Origin: Oscillibacter sp.
GTDB taxonomy: Bacteria; Bacillota; Clostridia; Oscillospirales; Oscillospiraceae
Length of the DNA: 32,322 nucleotides
Direction: 5' to 3'
NCBI GenBank assembly: GCA_003522105.1
Contig: DPGF01000017.1
Coordinates: 32,533-64,854 of the forward strand
The position numbers were made by a program, and so were the translations under genes. Of the stretch, positions 1 to 8,812 are shown piece by piece (position 1 is the stretch's first letter; every line of letters begins with the position of its first letter). The notes beneath the pieces were generated by a model. The model did not search any database and was not told the DNA's origin. It worked only from the letters and a program-made list of their open reading frames with translations.

Positions 1-18
1 AAGAATTTAGGCGATTGA
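1..18 (+). CDS. possible 3' end of an upstream purine gene (partial)
   Basis: Frame 1 reads K-N-L-G-D followed by TGA at 16-18, leaving a 10-base gap to the next start. That spacing fits the tightly packed operon that follows, and the ribosome binding site of the next gene (GAGGAG) overlaps this stop. The other two forward frames hit a stop at 8-10 or run into the next gene. Only five codons are visible, so the product cannot be named; an upstream purine gene such as an IMP cyclohydrolase or purN would fit the context, but that is inference. Confidence 0.3.
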   Translation, partial: KNLGD

Positions 19-28
19 GGAGAACGAT

Positions 29-1207
29 ATGAACGAGCTCGAACTCAAATACGGCTGCAACCCCAACCAGAAGCCCGCGCGCGTCTTTATGAAAGACGGC
101 AGCGACCTGCCCTTCACCGTTCTGAACGGTAAGCCCGGCTACATCAACCTGCTCGACGCTTTCAACTCCTTTCAGCTCGTGCGCGAGCTGAAGGAGGCGA
201 CGGGGCTTCCCGCTGCGGCGAGTTTCAAGCACGTTTCTCCCGCGGGCGCGGCGCTCGGCCTGCCGCTCGGCGAGGTGGACAAGAAGATCTATTTTGTCGA
301 GCCTGACGCGCCTCTTTCTTCCATTGCCTGCGCCTATATCCGCGCCCGCGGCGCGGATCGCCTCTGCTCCTACGGCGACTGGGCGGCGCTCTCCGACGAG
401 TGCGATGCCGCCACCGCCGAGTATCTCAAGGGCGAAGTCTCCGACGGCATCATCGCCCCCTCGTTCAGCGAGGAGGCGCTCGCTATCCTGAAGACGAAAA
501 AGGGCGGCAAGTACAACATCGTGCAGATCGACCCCGCCTACGTTCCCGCCCCGCAGGAACAGAAGGACGTCTTCGGCGTTACCTTCGAGCAGGGACGCAA
601 CAACTTCAAGATCGACGAGTCCCTTTTGGAGAACATCGTCACCGAAAATAAGACCCTTCCTGATGATGCGAAGCGCGACATGATCGTTTCGCTCATCACG
701 CTCAAATACACCCAGTCGAACTCCGTCTGCTATGCCAAGGACGGCCAGACCATCGGCGTGGGCGCGGGCCAGCAGAGCCGCATCCACTGCACGCGTCTCG
801 CCGGCAGCAAGGCGGACAACTGGTATCTCCGCCGCCACCCGAAGGTACTCGCCCTGCCGTTTGTCGAAGGCATTCGCCGCCCCGACCGCGACAACGCCAT
901 CGACGTCTACATTTCCGACGAGTGCGAAGATGTGCTTGCTGACGGCGCGTGGCAGCGCGTTTTCAAGGAGCGCCCCGAGGCGCTGAGCGCACAGGAGCGC
1001 AAGGAATGGATCGCGCGCCAGAGCGGCGTGACCGTCGGCTCCGACGCCTTCTTCCCCTTTGGCGACAATGTTGAGCGCGCGAGAAAGAGCGGCGTTTCCT
1101 ACATTGTTGAACCCGGCGGCTCGATCCGTGACGACAACGTCATCGAGACGGCGAACAAATACAATATCACCATGGCGTTTACCGGTATGCGCCTGTTCCA
1201 TCATTGA
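29..1207 (+). CDS. purH: stand-alone AICAR transformylase (PurH C-terminal domain only)
   Basis: Transfers a formyl group from 10-formyl-tetrahydrofolate to AICAR, giving FAICAR, the penultimate step of IMP synthesis in the cytosol. The 392 residues cover only the transformylase half of bifunctional PurH; the N-terminal methylglyoxal-synthase-like IMP cyclohydrolase domain is absent, so another protein must close the ring. The catalytic Lys-His pair is K67-H68 in the block FKHVSPAGAA. Further landmarks are SDGIIAP, a TQSNSVCYAK block, GAGQQSRIHCTRLAG, DAFFPF and the final LFHH. These blocks resemble the animal ATIC enzyme more than the KHxNPCG form of typical bacterial PurH. The ATG at 29 follows GAGGAG at good distance. 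It is first of four same-strand genes (purD starts 18 bases after the stop), so co-transcription is likely. The function is firm; the gene symbol is approximate because only half of PurH is present. Confidence 0.93.
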   Translation: MNELELKYGCNPNQKPARVFMKDGSDLPFTVLNGKPGYINLLDAFNSFQLVRELKEATGLPAAASFKHVSPAGAALGLPLGEVDKKIYFVEPDAPLSSIACAYIRARGADRLCSYGDWAALSDECDAATAEYLKGEVSDGIIAPSFSEEALAILKTKKGGKYNIVQIDPAYVPAPQEQKDVFGVTFEQGRNNFKIDESLLENIVTENKTLPDDAKRDMIVSLITLKYTQSNSVCYAKDGQTIGVGAGQQSRIHCTRLAGSKADNWYLRRHPKVLALPFVEGIRRPDRDNAIDVYISDECEDVLADGAWQRVFKERPEALSAQERKEWIARQSGVTVGSDAFFPFGDNVERARKSGVSYIVEPGGSIRDDNVIETANKYNITMAFTGMRLFHH

Positions 1208-1225
1208 TCAAGGAGGAACGAACGA

Positions 1226-2503
1226 ATGAAACTCATGGTCATCGGCGGAGGCGGCCGCGAACACGCCATCATCAAAAAGTTAAAGGAGAATCCCGCGGTC
1301 GAGGTCATCTACTGCTTGCCCGGCAATGGCGGCATCGCCGCCGACGCGGTCTGCGTCAGCGAGATCGGCGCGAAGGACATCTCCGCGCAGGTCGAGTTTG
1401 CCAGGGCGCACGGGATCGACTACGCCGTTGTCGCGCCGGACGATCCCCTCGCCCTCGGCGCGGTGGACGCGCTGAGCGCGGCGGGTATTCCCTGCTTCGG
1501 CCCCGACAAGAAGGCCGCCGTCATCGAGGCGAGCAAGGCCTTTTCCAAGAATCTGATGAAAAAGTACGGCATCCCCACGGCGAAGTATGAGCTCTTCACC
1601 GAGGCGGAGGCCGCCTGCGCCTATATTGAGGCGCAGGGCGCGCCCATCGTCGTCAAGGCGGACGGCCTGGCGCTCGGCAAGGGCGTCGTCGTCGCGCAGA
1701 CGGTCGAGGAGGCGAAAGCTGCCGTTCGCTCCATGATCGAGGACAAGGCCTTCGGCCAGAGCGGTGCGCGCGTCGTCATCGAAGAGTTCATGGAAGGCCC
1801 CGAGGTCTCCGTTCTGAGCTTTACCGACGGTGAAACGGTCGTTCCCATGGTTTCCTCCATGGATCACAAGTGCGCGCTCGACGGCGACAAGGGCCCCAAC
1901 ACCGGCGGCATGGGCACGATCGCGCCGAATCCCTGCTACACCAAGGAGATCGCGGCGGAGTGCATGGAAACGATCTTCCTTCCCACGATCCGCGCGATGA
2001 AGGCCGAGGGCCGCCCCTTTAAGGGCTGCCTCTATTTCGGCCTCATGCTCACAAAGAACGGCCCCAAGGTCGTGGAGTACAACTGCCGCTTCGGCGACCC
2101 TGAAACGCAGGTCGTGCTGCCGCTGCTTTCCTCTGACCTGCTGAGCGTCATGCAGGCCACGACGAACGGGACGCTCAAGGACGTGAACGTTGCATTTTCG
2201 AGCGATTCCGCCTGCTGCGTTGTCCTCGCCTCCGAGGGCTACCCCAAGAAGTATGAAAGCGGCTTCCCCATTACGATGAGCAAAGAGGCTGCCGCACATA
2301 CTTATGTCGCGGGTGCAAAGAAAGATGGCAATGCGCTTCTCACCGCCGGCGGGCGCGTGCTCGGCGTTACCGCCGTTGCCCCCACGTTGGAGGAAGCCGT
2401 GAAGGAGGCGTACCGCCTCTCCGGCGAGGTTGACTTTGCCAACAAATACTGCCGCAGCGACATTGGCCGCAAGGCTCTGGCTGCGCAAAAGGAGAGAGAG
2501 TAA
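1226..2503 (+). CDS. purD: phosphoribosylamine-glycine ligase (GAR synthetase)
   Basis: Joins glycine to phosphoribosylamine using ATP, the second step of purine synthesis. The 425-residue length is normal for PurD. The start MKLMVIGGGGREHAI is the signature glycine-rich N-terminal fold. An ATP-grasp domain follows, with PIVVKADGLALGKGV around residues 141-155, EEFMEGPEVSVL, the HKCALDGDKGPNTGGMG block and VVEYNCRFGDPETQ near 275-290, which carries metal and ATP ligands. The start at 1226 has AAGGAGG upstream. The stop codon touches the start of purL (TAA then ATG with no gap), so the two genes are almost certainly translated from one message. Nothing unusual was seen. Confidence 0.97.
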   Translation: MKLMVIGGGGREHAIIKKLKENPAVEVIYCLPGNGGIAADAVCVSEIGAKDISAQVEFARAHGIDYAVVAPDDPLALGAVDALSAAGIPCFGPDKKAAVIEASKAFSKNLMKKYGIPTAKYELFTEAEAACAYIEAQGAPIVVKADGLALGKGVVVAQTVEEAKAAVRSMIEDKAFGQSGARVVIEEFMEGPEVSVLSFTDGETVVPMVSSMDHKCALDGDKGPNTGGMGTIAPNPCYTKEIAAECMETIFLPTIRAMKAEGRPFKGCLYFGLMLTKNGPKVVEYNCRFGDPETQVVLPLLSSDLLSVMQATTNGTLKDVNVAFSSDSACCVVLASEGYPKKYESGFPITMSKEAAAHTYVAGAKKDGNALLTAGGRVLGVTAVAPTLEEAVKEAYRLSGEVDFANKYCRSDIGRKALAAQKERE

Positions 2504-5500
2504 ATGGTTTATCGCGTATGTGTTGAAAAAAAACCCGGCCTTGCGCCTGAATGCGCGAGCCTGCTGTCCGATTGCCGCTCGTTCTTAGACCTCAAAGGTC
2601 TGGAGCGCGTGCGCATCTGGAACCGCTACGATGCAGAGGGCATGGACAAAGACCTCTTCGACTATGCCTGCACCACCGTCTTTTCCGAGCCGCAGCTCGA
2701 CCTGACGAGCGAGGAGACCGACGTTTCCGGCGCTGCCGCCGTGTTTGCCGTCGAGCCGCTGCCCGGCCAGTTCGATCAGCGCGCCGACAGCGCGGCACAG
2801 TGCATCCAGCTTTTGAGCCAGGGCGAGCGTCCGCGCATCCGCACGGCAAAGGTCTACGCGCTCTACGGCACGCTGACGGATAAGGACGTCGAAGCCGTCA
2901 AACGCTATGTCATCAACCCCGTTGAGAGCCGTGAGGCCACGCTTGCAAAGCCTGAAACGCTTGCGGAAAACCTCTCCGATCCCAAGAGCGTCGCTTCGGT
3001 CGAGGGCTTTATCACCATGGACGATGCTGCGCTCTCTGCGCTCCTTTCCTCCATGGGCCTTGCCATGGATTTGGACGATCTCAAGACCTTGCAGGCCTAT
3101 TTCCGCGAGGAAGAGCACCGCGATCCCACCGTGACCGAGGTGCGCGTCGTCGACACCTACTGGTCCGATCACTGCCGCCACACGACGTTCTCTACGCATC
3201 TTGATGAGATCACGATCGACGATCCCGCCGTCAAGGGCGCGTATGAGCGCTACCTTGCCGCGCGCGAAGAGGTCTACGGCGCGGAAAAGGCCGCCAAGCG
3301 CCCCCAGACGCTGATGGACATTGCGACCATCGGCACCAAGACCCTCAAAAAGCGCAGCTTGCTGCCCGAACTCGACGAGAGCGAGGAGATCAACGCCTGC
3401 TCCATTCACGTGCCCGCCAAGGTGAACGGCGAGGAGCAGGACTGGCTGCTGATGTTCAAGAACGAAACGCACAACCACCCCACCGAGATCGAGCCTTTCG
3501 GCGGCGCTGCTACCTGCATCGGCGGCTGCATCCGCGACCCGCTCTCGGGACGTGCCTACGTCCATCAGGCGATGCGCGTCACCGGCGGCGGCGACCCGCG
3601 AAAGACGCTCGCGGAGACGCTTCCCGGAAAGCTCCCCCAGCGCAAGCTGGCGCAGACCGCTGCGGCGGGCTATTCCTCCTACGGCAACCAGATCGGCCTT
3701 GCCACCGGCCATGTCGCCGAGCTTTACCACGAGGGCTACATTGCCAAACGCCTTGAGTGCGGCGCGGTCGTCGCCGCGGCGCCTGCCAATAACGTTGTGC
3801 GTGAGCGTCCCGCTCCGGGTGACGTTGTGATCCTGCTCGGCGGCCGTACCGGCCGCGACGGCATCGGCGGCGCGACCGGTTCTTCGAAGAGCCACGACTT
3901 AAAGTCGCTTACCACCATGGCAAGCGAAGTGCAGAAGGGCAACGCGCCCGAAGAGCGCAAGATCCAGCGCCTGTTCCGAAACGGCGAGGTGACGCGCCTC
4001 ATCAAGCGCTGCAACGACTTTGGCGCGGGCGGCGTGTCTGTTGCCATCGGCGAGCTGGCCGACGGCCTTGCCATCGAGCTTGACGCCGTGCGCAAGAAGT
4101 ACGAGGGGCTGGACGGCACCGAGCTTGCGATCTCCGAATCGCAGGAACGCATGGCGGTCGTCGTCGCGGCGGAGGACGAGGAAAAGTTCATCGCTGCCGC
4201 GCAGGCCGAAAACCTGGAGGCCTACCGCGTTGCAGTCGTCACCGAAAGCCCCCGCATGGTCATGCACTGGCGCGGACAGACGGTCGCCGACCTTTCGCGC
4301 GCGTTCCTCGACACGAACGGCGCGGTCAAGCACGCAAGCATCCGCGTGGAAGCTGGGGAAAAGCAGGCAGAGTCCGCTTGCGCGCCGCGCACGCTGCGCG
4401 ATATGGCGGGTAGCCTCAAGAGCGCGTCCCGCCGCGGCCTCGCCGAGCGCTTCGACTCTACCGTCGGTGCGTTCTCGCTGCTCATGCCCTTTGGCGGCAA
4501 GACGCAGCGCAGCCCCTCGCAGGCGATGGCGGCGCTGCTGCCGGTGCTGCCGGGCAGCAAGACCGAGCAGGGCAGCGTGATGGCCTGGGGCTGCGACCCC
4601 GACGCACTGAGCGCCGATCCTTACACGGGCGCGCACAGCGCGGTCTACACCTCGGTTGCTAAGATCGTCGCCGCCGGTGCAGACTATCACAAGGCATATC
4701 TCACCCTGCAGGAATTCTTTGAAAAGCTCCGCAACGAGCCTGCGCGCTGGGGCAAGCCCTTCTCCGCGCTGCTCGGTGCGCTCGATGCCCAGCTTGAACT
4801 GGGCGCTGCCGCCATCGGCGGCAAGGACTCCATGTCCGGTACCTTCCTTGACCATGACGTGCCGCCGACGCTTATCTCCTTCGCCATCGCGCCCGTGCTG
4901 GCAGGCGAGATCGTGACGACTGACTTCAAGACTGCCGGTCGCGGCGTTTACCTCTTTGACGGCGCGACACCCGAAGAGCAGAAAGCGGCGTGGGAACGCT
5001 TCACCGCGCTTGCCCGCGCGGGCAAGGTCGCAAGCGCATGGGCGGTTGAAAATGGCCTTGCCGAGGCAGTTTTCAAAATGTCGCTCGGCAATGAGATCGG
5101 CTTTGCCGCCGAAAAGACTGCGCGCGACTGGTTTGCTCCCATGCCCGGCGCGATCGTCGCCGAGCTGACGGAGGAAGTTCCCGATGTTGTGCGCATCGGC
5201 GCGACCACAGCGGAAAAGACCATCTCCCTCGGCAGCGACGAGGCGAGCATTTCCGAGCTTCTTGCCCTCAATGACGCTGTCCTCGAATCCGTCTACCCGA
5301 CGAAGACGCAGAGTGCCGGAGTGGTCGAGAGCCTTTCCTATGAAGCGCAGGAGCGCGTTGCTCCCGCGATCAAGCTGGCACGCCCCAAGGCGCTGATCCC
5401 TGTCTTCCCCGGTACGAACTGCGAGTACGATACGCAGCGCGCCCTGCTTGAAGCGGGCGCGGACGCCGAGCAGTTTATTATCCGCAACCTGACAAGCGCC

Positions 5501-6178
5501 GACGTTGCTGACAGCGTCGAGCGCTTTGCCAAGGCGGTCAAGGATAGCCAGATCATTGTGGTTCCCGGCGGCTTCTCCGGCGGCGACGAGCCCGACGGCA
5601 GCGCCAAGCTCATTACGGCCTTCTTCCGCAGCGCTGCGGTCAAGGAGCAGGTCACGGCGCTGCTTGAGCAGCACGGCGGCTTGATGCTCGGTATCTGCAA
5701 CGGCTTCCAGGCGCTCATCAAGCTCGGCCTTGTGCCCTACGGCAAGATCATGGATACCGATTCGGGCTGCCCGACGCTCACCTACAACGTCATCGGCCGT
5801 CATCAGTCCCGCCTTGTGCGCACGCGCGTGTGCTCCAACAAGTCCCCGTGGCTTACCGGCACGAAGGTCGGCGACATCTACACCGTGCCCATTTCCCATG
5901 GCGAGGGCCGCTTCCTCGCCTCGGAGGAGCTTGTCAAGGCGCTTGCTGCCAACGGCCAGATCGCCACGCAGTATGTAGACCTTGACGGGTGTGCTACAAT
6001 GGATGCAGCGTTTAATCCCAACGGCTCGCTCTGCGCCATCGAGGGCATCACCTCGCCCGATGGCCGCGTGCTGGGCAAGATGGGGCATACCGAGCGTATC
6101 GGCAAGAACCTCTACCGCAATGTCCCCGGCCAGTATGAGATGGAGCTGTTCACCTCTGCTGTGCGCTACTTCAAGTAA
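2504..6178 (+). CDS. purL: phosphoribosylformylglycinamidine synthase, single-chain
   Basis: Converts FGAR, glutamine and ATP to FGAM, the fourth step of purine synthesis. At 1224 residues it is the long single-chain form with a fused glutaminase, as in many Clostridia and Proteobacteria, not the PurS/PurL/PurQ complex. The central part holds the two AIRS-like halves: HCRHTTF near residue 225, NETHNHPTEIEPFGGAATC near 322-340 and GGKDSMSG near 770. The C-terminal glutaminase begins about residue 963 (IPVFPGTNCEYDT). It has the catalytic cysteine C1065 in LGICNGFQ and a later SHGEGRF and MGHTER with the triad histidine region. The ribosome binding site GGAGAG lies inside the end of purD. guaB follows after a 23-base gap. 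All key residues look intact. Confidence 0.97.
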   Translation: MVYRVCVEKKPGLAPECASLLSDCRSFLDLKGLERVRIWNRYDAEGMDKDLFDYACTTVFSEPQLDLTSEETDVSGAAAVFAVEPLPGQFDQRADSAAQCIQLLSQGERPRIRTAKVYALYGTLTDKDVEAVKRYVINPVESREATLAKPETLAENLSDPKSVASVEGFITMDDAALSALLSSMGLAMDLDDLKTLQAYFREEEHRDPTVTEVRVVDTYWSDHCRHTTFSTHLDEITIDDPAVKGAYERYLAAREEVYGAEKAAKRPQTLMDIATIGTKTLKKRSLLPELDESEEINACSIHVPAKVNGEEQDWLLMFKNETHNHPTEIEPFGGAATCIGGCIRDPLSGRAYVHQAMRVTGGGDPRKTLAETLPGKLPQRKLAQTAAAGYSSYGNQIGLATGHVAELYHEGYIAKRLECGAVVAAAPANNVVRERPAPGDVVILLGGRTGRDGIGGATGSSKSHDLKSLTTMASEVQKGNAPEERKIQRLFRNGEVTRLIKRCNDFGAGGVSVAIGELADGLAIELDAVRKKYEGLDGTELAISESQERMAVVVAAEDEEKFIAAAQAENLEAYRVAVVTESPRMVMHWRGQTVADLSRAFLDTNGAVKHASIRVEAGEKQAESACAPRTLRDMAGSLKSASRRGLAERFDSTVGAFSLLMPFGGKTQRSPSQAMAALLPVLPGSKTEQGSVMAWGCDPDALSADPYTGAHSAVYTSVAKIVAAGADYHKAYLTLQEFFEKLRNEPARWGKPFSALLGALDAQLELGAAAIGGKDSMSGTFLDHDVPPTLISFAIAPVLAGEIVTTDFKTAGRGVYLFDGATPEEQKAAWERFTALARAGKVASAWAVENGLAEAVFKMSLGNEIGFAAEKTARDWFAPMPGAIVAELTEEVPDVVRIGATTAEKTISLGSDEASISELLALNDAVLESVYPTKTQSAGVVESLSYEAQERVAPAIKLARPKALIPVFPGTNCEYDTQRALLEAGADAEQFIIRNLTSADVADSVERFAKAVKDSQIIVVPGGFSGGDEPDGSAKLITAFFRSAAVKEQVTALLEQHGGLMLGICNGFQALIKLGLVPYGKIMDTDSGCPTLTYNVIGRHQSRLVRTRVCSNKSPWLTGTKVGDIYTVPISHGEGRFLASEELVKALAANGQIATQYVDLDGCATMDAAFNPNGSLCAIEGITSPDGRVLGKMGHTERIGKNLYRNVPGQYEMELFTSAVRYFK

Positions 6179-6201
6179 AATAAGAAGAGAGGAGCAGATC
6201 T

Positions 6202-7710
6202 ATGGCTTACTATTATCCCGAACCTTCTCACACGTTCAGCGAATATCTTCTCGTTCCCGGCTATACCGCGGAGGACTGTGTTCCTGACAACGTTTCACTC
6301 AAAACGCCCCTCGTGCGCTATCGCAAGGGGCAGGAGGAGTGCCCCATCAGCCTGAATATCCCGATGGTCTCGGCGATCATGCAGTCTGTCTCGAACGACA
6401 CGCTTGCTATCGCCCTTGCCAAGGAGGGCGGCCTTTCTTTCATCTTCGGCTCTCAGTCCATTGAGAGCGAGGCGGAGATGGTGCGCCGCGTGAAGAGCAG
6501 CAAGGCGGGCTTTGTGCCGTCTGCTTCCAATCTGACGCCCGAGCACACGCTTGCCGACGTGCTCGCGCTCAAGGAAGAGAACGGCTTTTCCACCGTCGCC
6601 GTCACCGAGGACGCAACGCCCAACGGCAAGCTCCTCGGCATCGTGACGAGCCGCGACTACCGCGTGAGCCGCATGAGCACGGACGTCAAGGTGCATGAGT
6701 TCATGACGCCGCGCGAAAAGCTTATCACCGCCCCTGCCTCCACCACGCTCAAGGAGGCCAACGACATCATCTGGGAGCACAAGCTCAACGCGCTGCCCAT
6801 CGTAGATGAAAACGACCACCTGCTCTACTTTGTCTTCCGCAAGGACTATGCCGAGCACAAGGAGCACCCCCTTGCCCTGCAGGACGGCAAGAAGCGCTAT
6901 CTCGTCGGTGCGGGCATCAACTCCCGCGACTATCGCGAGCGCATTCCTGCGCTTGTTGAGGCGGGCGCAGACGTGCTGTGCATCGACTCGTCCGAGGGTT
7001 ACTCCGTCTGGCAGAAGAAAGTCATCGACTACGTGCGCGAAAACTACGGCAGCAGCGTGAAGATCGGCGCGGGCAACGTTGTCGACCGCGACGGTTTCCG
7101 CTTCCTCGCCGAGTGCGGTGCAGACTTTGTCAAGGTCGGTATCGGCGGCGGCTCGATCTGCATTACGCGCGAGACCAAGGGCATCGGCCGCGGTCAGGCG
7201 ACCGCGCTCATCGAGGTTTCCGCTGCGCGCGACGAATACTTCCGCGAGACGGGCGTGTATGTTCCCATCTGCTCCGACGGCGGCATCGTTCACGACTATC
7301 ACATGACGCTCGCGCTCGCCATGGGCGCGGACTTCCTGATGCTTGGCCGCTACTTCGCACGTTTCGACGAATCGCCGACGAACAAGCTGCTCGTCAACGG
7401 CGTGTACGTCAAGGAGTACTGGGGCGAGGGCTCGAACCGCGCGCGCAACTGGCAGCGCTACGACCTCGGCGGCAAGACGGGGCTTGCCTTCGAAGAGGGC
7501 GTCGATTCCTACGTCACCTACGCAGGCTCTTTGCAGGACAACGTCGCAAGAAGCCTTTACAAGGTCAAGTCCACCATGTGCAACTGCGGTGTGACTACGA
7601 TCCCCGACCTGCAGAAGAACGCGAAGCTCACGCTTGTCTCCGCCACCAGTATTGTTGAGGGCGGCTATCACGACGTCACCCTCCGCGCCACGAACGCCAG
7701 CAACAACTAA
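6202..7710 (+). CDS. guaB: inosine-5'-monophosphate dehydrogenase
   Basis: Oxidises IMP to XMP with NAD+, committing purine flux to GMP. The 502-residue length is normal. Two CBS domains sit inside the barrel at about residues 95-215 (STVAVTEDA, LLGIVTSRDYR, HEFMTP, LNALPIVDENDHLLYFV). The barrel includes DVLCIDSSEGYS and KIGAGNVV, and the active-site loop GIGGGSICITRETKGIG carries the catalytic cysteine C320. The usual loop is GPGSICTTR, so this is a divergent subclass with GGG in place of GPG. The flap region reads EYWGEGSNRARNWQRYD. The ribosome binding site is GAGAGGAG. It is the last gene of the operon, before a strong terminator, which links IMP supply directly to GMP synthesis. Confidence 0.95.
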   Translation: MAYYYPEPSHTFSEYLLVPGYTAEDCVPDNVSLKTPLVRYRKGQEECPISLNIPMVSAIMQSVSNDTLAIALAKEGGLSFIFGSQSIESEAEMVRRVKSSKAGFVPSASNLTPEHTLADVLALKEENGFSTVAVTEDATPNGKLLGIVTSRDYRVSRMSTDVKVHEFMTPREKLITAPASTTLKEANDIIWEHKLNALPIVDENDHLLYFVFRKDYAEHKEHPLALQDGKKRYLVGAGINSRDYRERIPALVEAGADVLCIDSSEGYSVWQKKVIDYVRENYGSSVKIGAGNVVDRDGFRFLAECGADFVKVGIGGGSICITRETKGIGRGQATALIEVSAARDEYFRETGVYVPICSDGGIVHDYHMTLALAMGADFLMLGRYFARFDESPTNKLLVNGVYVKEYWGEGSNRARNWQRYDLGGKTGLAFEEGVDSYVTYAGSLQDNVARSLYKVKSTMCNCGVTTIPDLQKNAKLTLVSATSIVEGGYHDVTLRATNASNN

Positions 7711-7727
7711 ACAGCGCAAAGAACAAC

Positions 7728-7761
7728 AAAAAGCGGTTCCCAGAACGGGAACCGCTTTTTT
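7728..7761. terminator. strong intrinsic terminator after guaB, likely bidirectional
   Basis: An 11-base perfect stem (AAGCGGTTCCC at 7731-7741 with its complement at 7747-7757) with loop AGAAC is followed by a run of Ts to 7761. It is preceded by A residues, so the minus strand also has a T run. It closes the purine operon and could also stop read-through from the minus-strand ABC operon. Confidence 0.93.
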
Positions 7762-8013
7762 CATGTTTGATTATTTGCGAAATGCTGCGCACTCCTGCGA
7801 GACCACCCTGCCTCTGGCCTCACAATAACAATATGGTACGTGCGCACGTCGCGCTCGCTACAAGCTTCCGCTCAGGTACGCACCGTCAACTATTAAGGAT
7901 GCGCGCTTAAAAAGAAGGACGAGCGTGTGAACCGTAAGCCAGAAATGCTCTTTTTGCGCATTGGCAGGACACAGAAAAACAAGGAGACGGCATTTTGCGC
8001 TGATGATCGAATG
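7762..8013. other. intergenic region between convergent operons, no gene recognised
   Basis: About 250 bases lie between the guaB terminator and the end of the minus-strand ABC operon. No open frame with a convincing ribosome binding site was found. The clearest structure is the 12-base perfect palindrome ACGTGCGCACGT at 7838-7849. No obvious terminator with a T run was found directly after the ABC ATPase gene. Confidence 0.5.
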
Positions 8014-8811
8014 CTATTCCGATAAGAGAATGCGGTCGTTGTCCAGCTCGTGTCCGGCGCCCGCCTTGAAGCGCGCGATGAGATCGTCCACGCTCATGCC
8101 CGCGCGCTCATCGCCCGCAATGTCGAGCACGATGTGTCCGTCGGACATCATCAGCGTGCGGTTGCCGAGCGTGAGCGCCTGATGCATGTTGTGCGTGACC
8201 ATCAGGCAGGTGATGCGGCTCTCTGCCACGACACGGCGGGTGAGGGCAAGCACCTTTTCCGCCGTTGCGGGGTCAAGCGCCGCGGTGTGCTCATCAAGGA
8301 GCAGCAGCTGCGGCGGCACCATCGTTGCCATGAGAAGCGTCAGCGCCTGGCGCTGTCCGCCGGAGAGGAGACCAACGGGGTTTTTCATGCGATCCTCGAG
8401 ACCCATGTCGAGCTGCCGGAGCTGATCGGCGAAGAAGGCCTTGTCCTTCTTGCTGATGCGGCTGAAGGGATTGCCGTGCGCCGCGCGCAGGTACGCAAGC
8501 GCAAGGTTTTCCTCGATCGTCATGTTTGGCGCAGTGCCGCGCAGGGGGTCTTGAAAAAGCCGCCCGATACGGCGGGAGCGCTCGTGCTCGGGCAGGAAGG
8601 TAATGTCCTCCCCGGCGAGCGAAATGCTGCCCTCGTCGACATAAAAGCTGCCCGCGATGGCGTTGAAGAGGGTCGATTTGCCCGCACCGTTCGAGCCGAC
8701 GATGGTGACGAAGTCGCCCTCGTCCAAGTGAAGCGATAGTTCCGTGAGAGCCTTTTTTTCATTCACTGTGCCGGGATTGAAGGTCTTGGAGATCTTCTTG
8801 ATATCTAACAT
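8014..8811 (-). CDS. ABC importer ATP-binding protein
   Basis: The ATPase of a three-gene importer; it powers uptake at the inner face of the membrane. All family motifs are present in 265 residues: Walker A GSNGAGKS (39-46), Q-loop LFQDP near 85-89, signature LSGGQ (149-153), Walker B LLLLDE (169-174) and the switch histidine in VTHNMHQ near 206. The GTG-free start MLDIKKISK is one base after the permease stop, so translation is coupled. The signature LSGGQRQALTLLMA and its partners match the group that works with the PF04392-type binding protein, sometimes annotated for tryptophan or tyrosine uptake. The sequence does not reveal the actual substrate. It is the last gene of the T-box controlled operon. 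Confidence 0.93.
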   Translation of the reverse strand: MLDIKKISKTFNPGTVNEKKALTELSLHLDEGDFVTIVGSNGAGKSTLFNAIAGSFYVDEGSISLAGEDITFLPEHERSRRIGRLFQDPLRGTAPNMTIEENLALAYLRAAHGNPFSRISKKDKAFFADQLRQLDMGLEDRMKNPVGLLSGGQRQALTLLMATMVPPQLLLLDEHTAALDPATAEKVLALTRRVVAESRITCLMVTHNMHQALTLGNRTLMMSDGHIVLDIAGDERAGMSVDDLIARFKAGAGHELDNDRILLSE

Positions 8812-8812
8812 C

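Noticed and set aside
1280..2488. 402-codon minus-strand frame inside purD
   Set aside because: Antisense shadow of purD, Arg/Ala/His-rich without any family motif.
3899..6088. 729-codon open frame on the minus strand inside purL
   Set aside because: Shadow of the real purL on the plus strand. High-GC coding DNA leaves long antisense open frames; this one has no ribosome binding site and no recognisable domain.
6295..7764. 489-codon minus-strand frame across guaB and its terminator
   Set aside because: Antisense of guaB; it would start within the terminator hairpin and has no domain.
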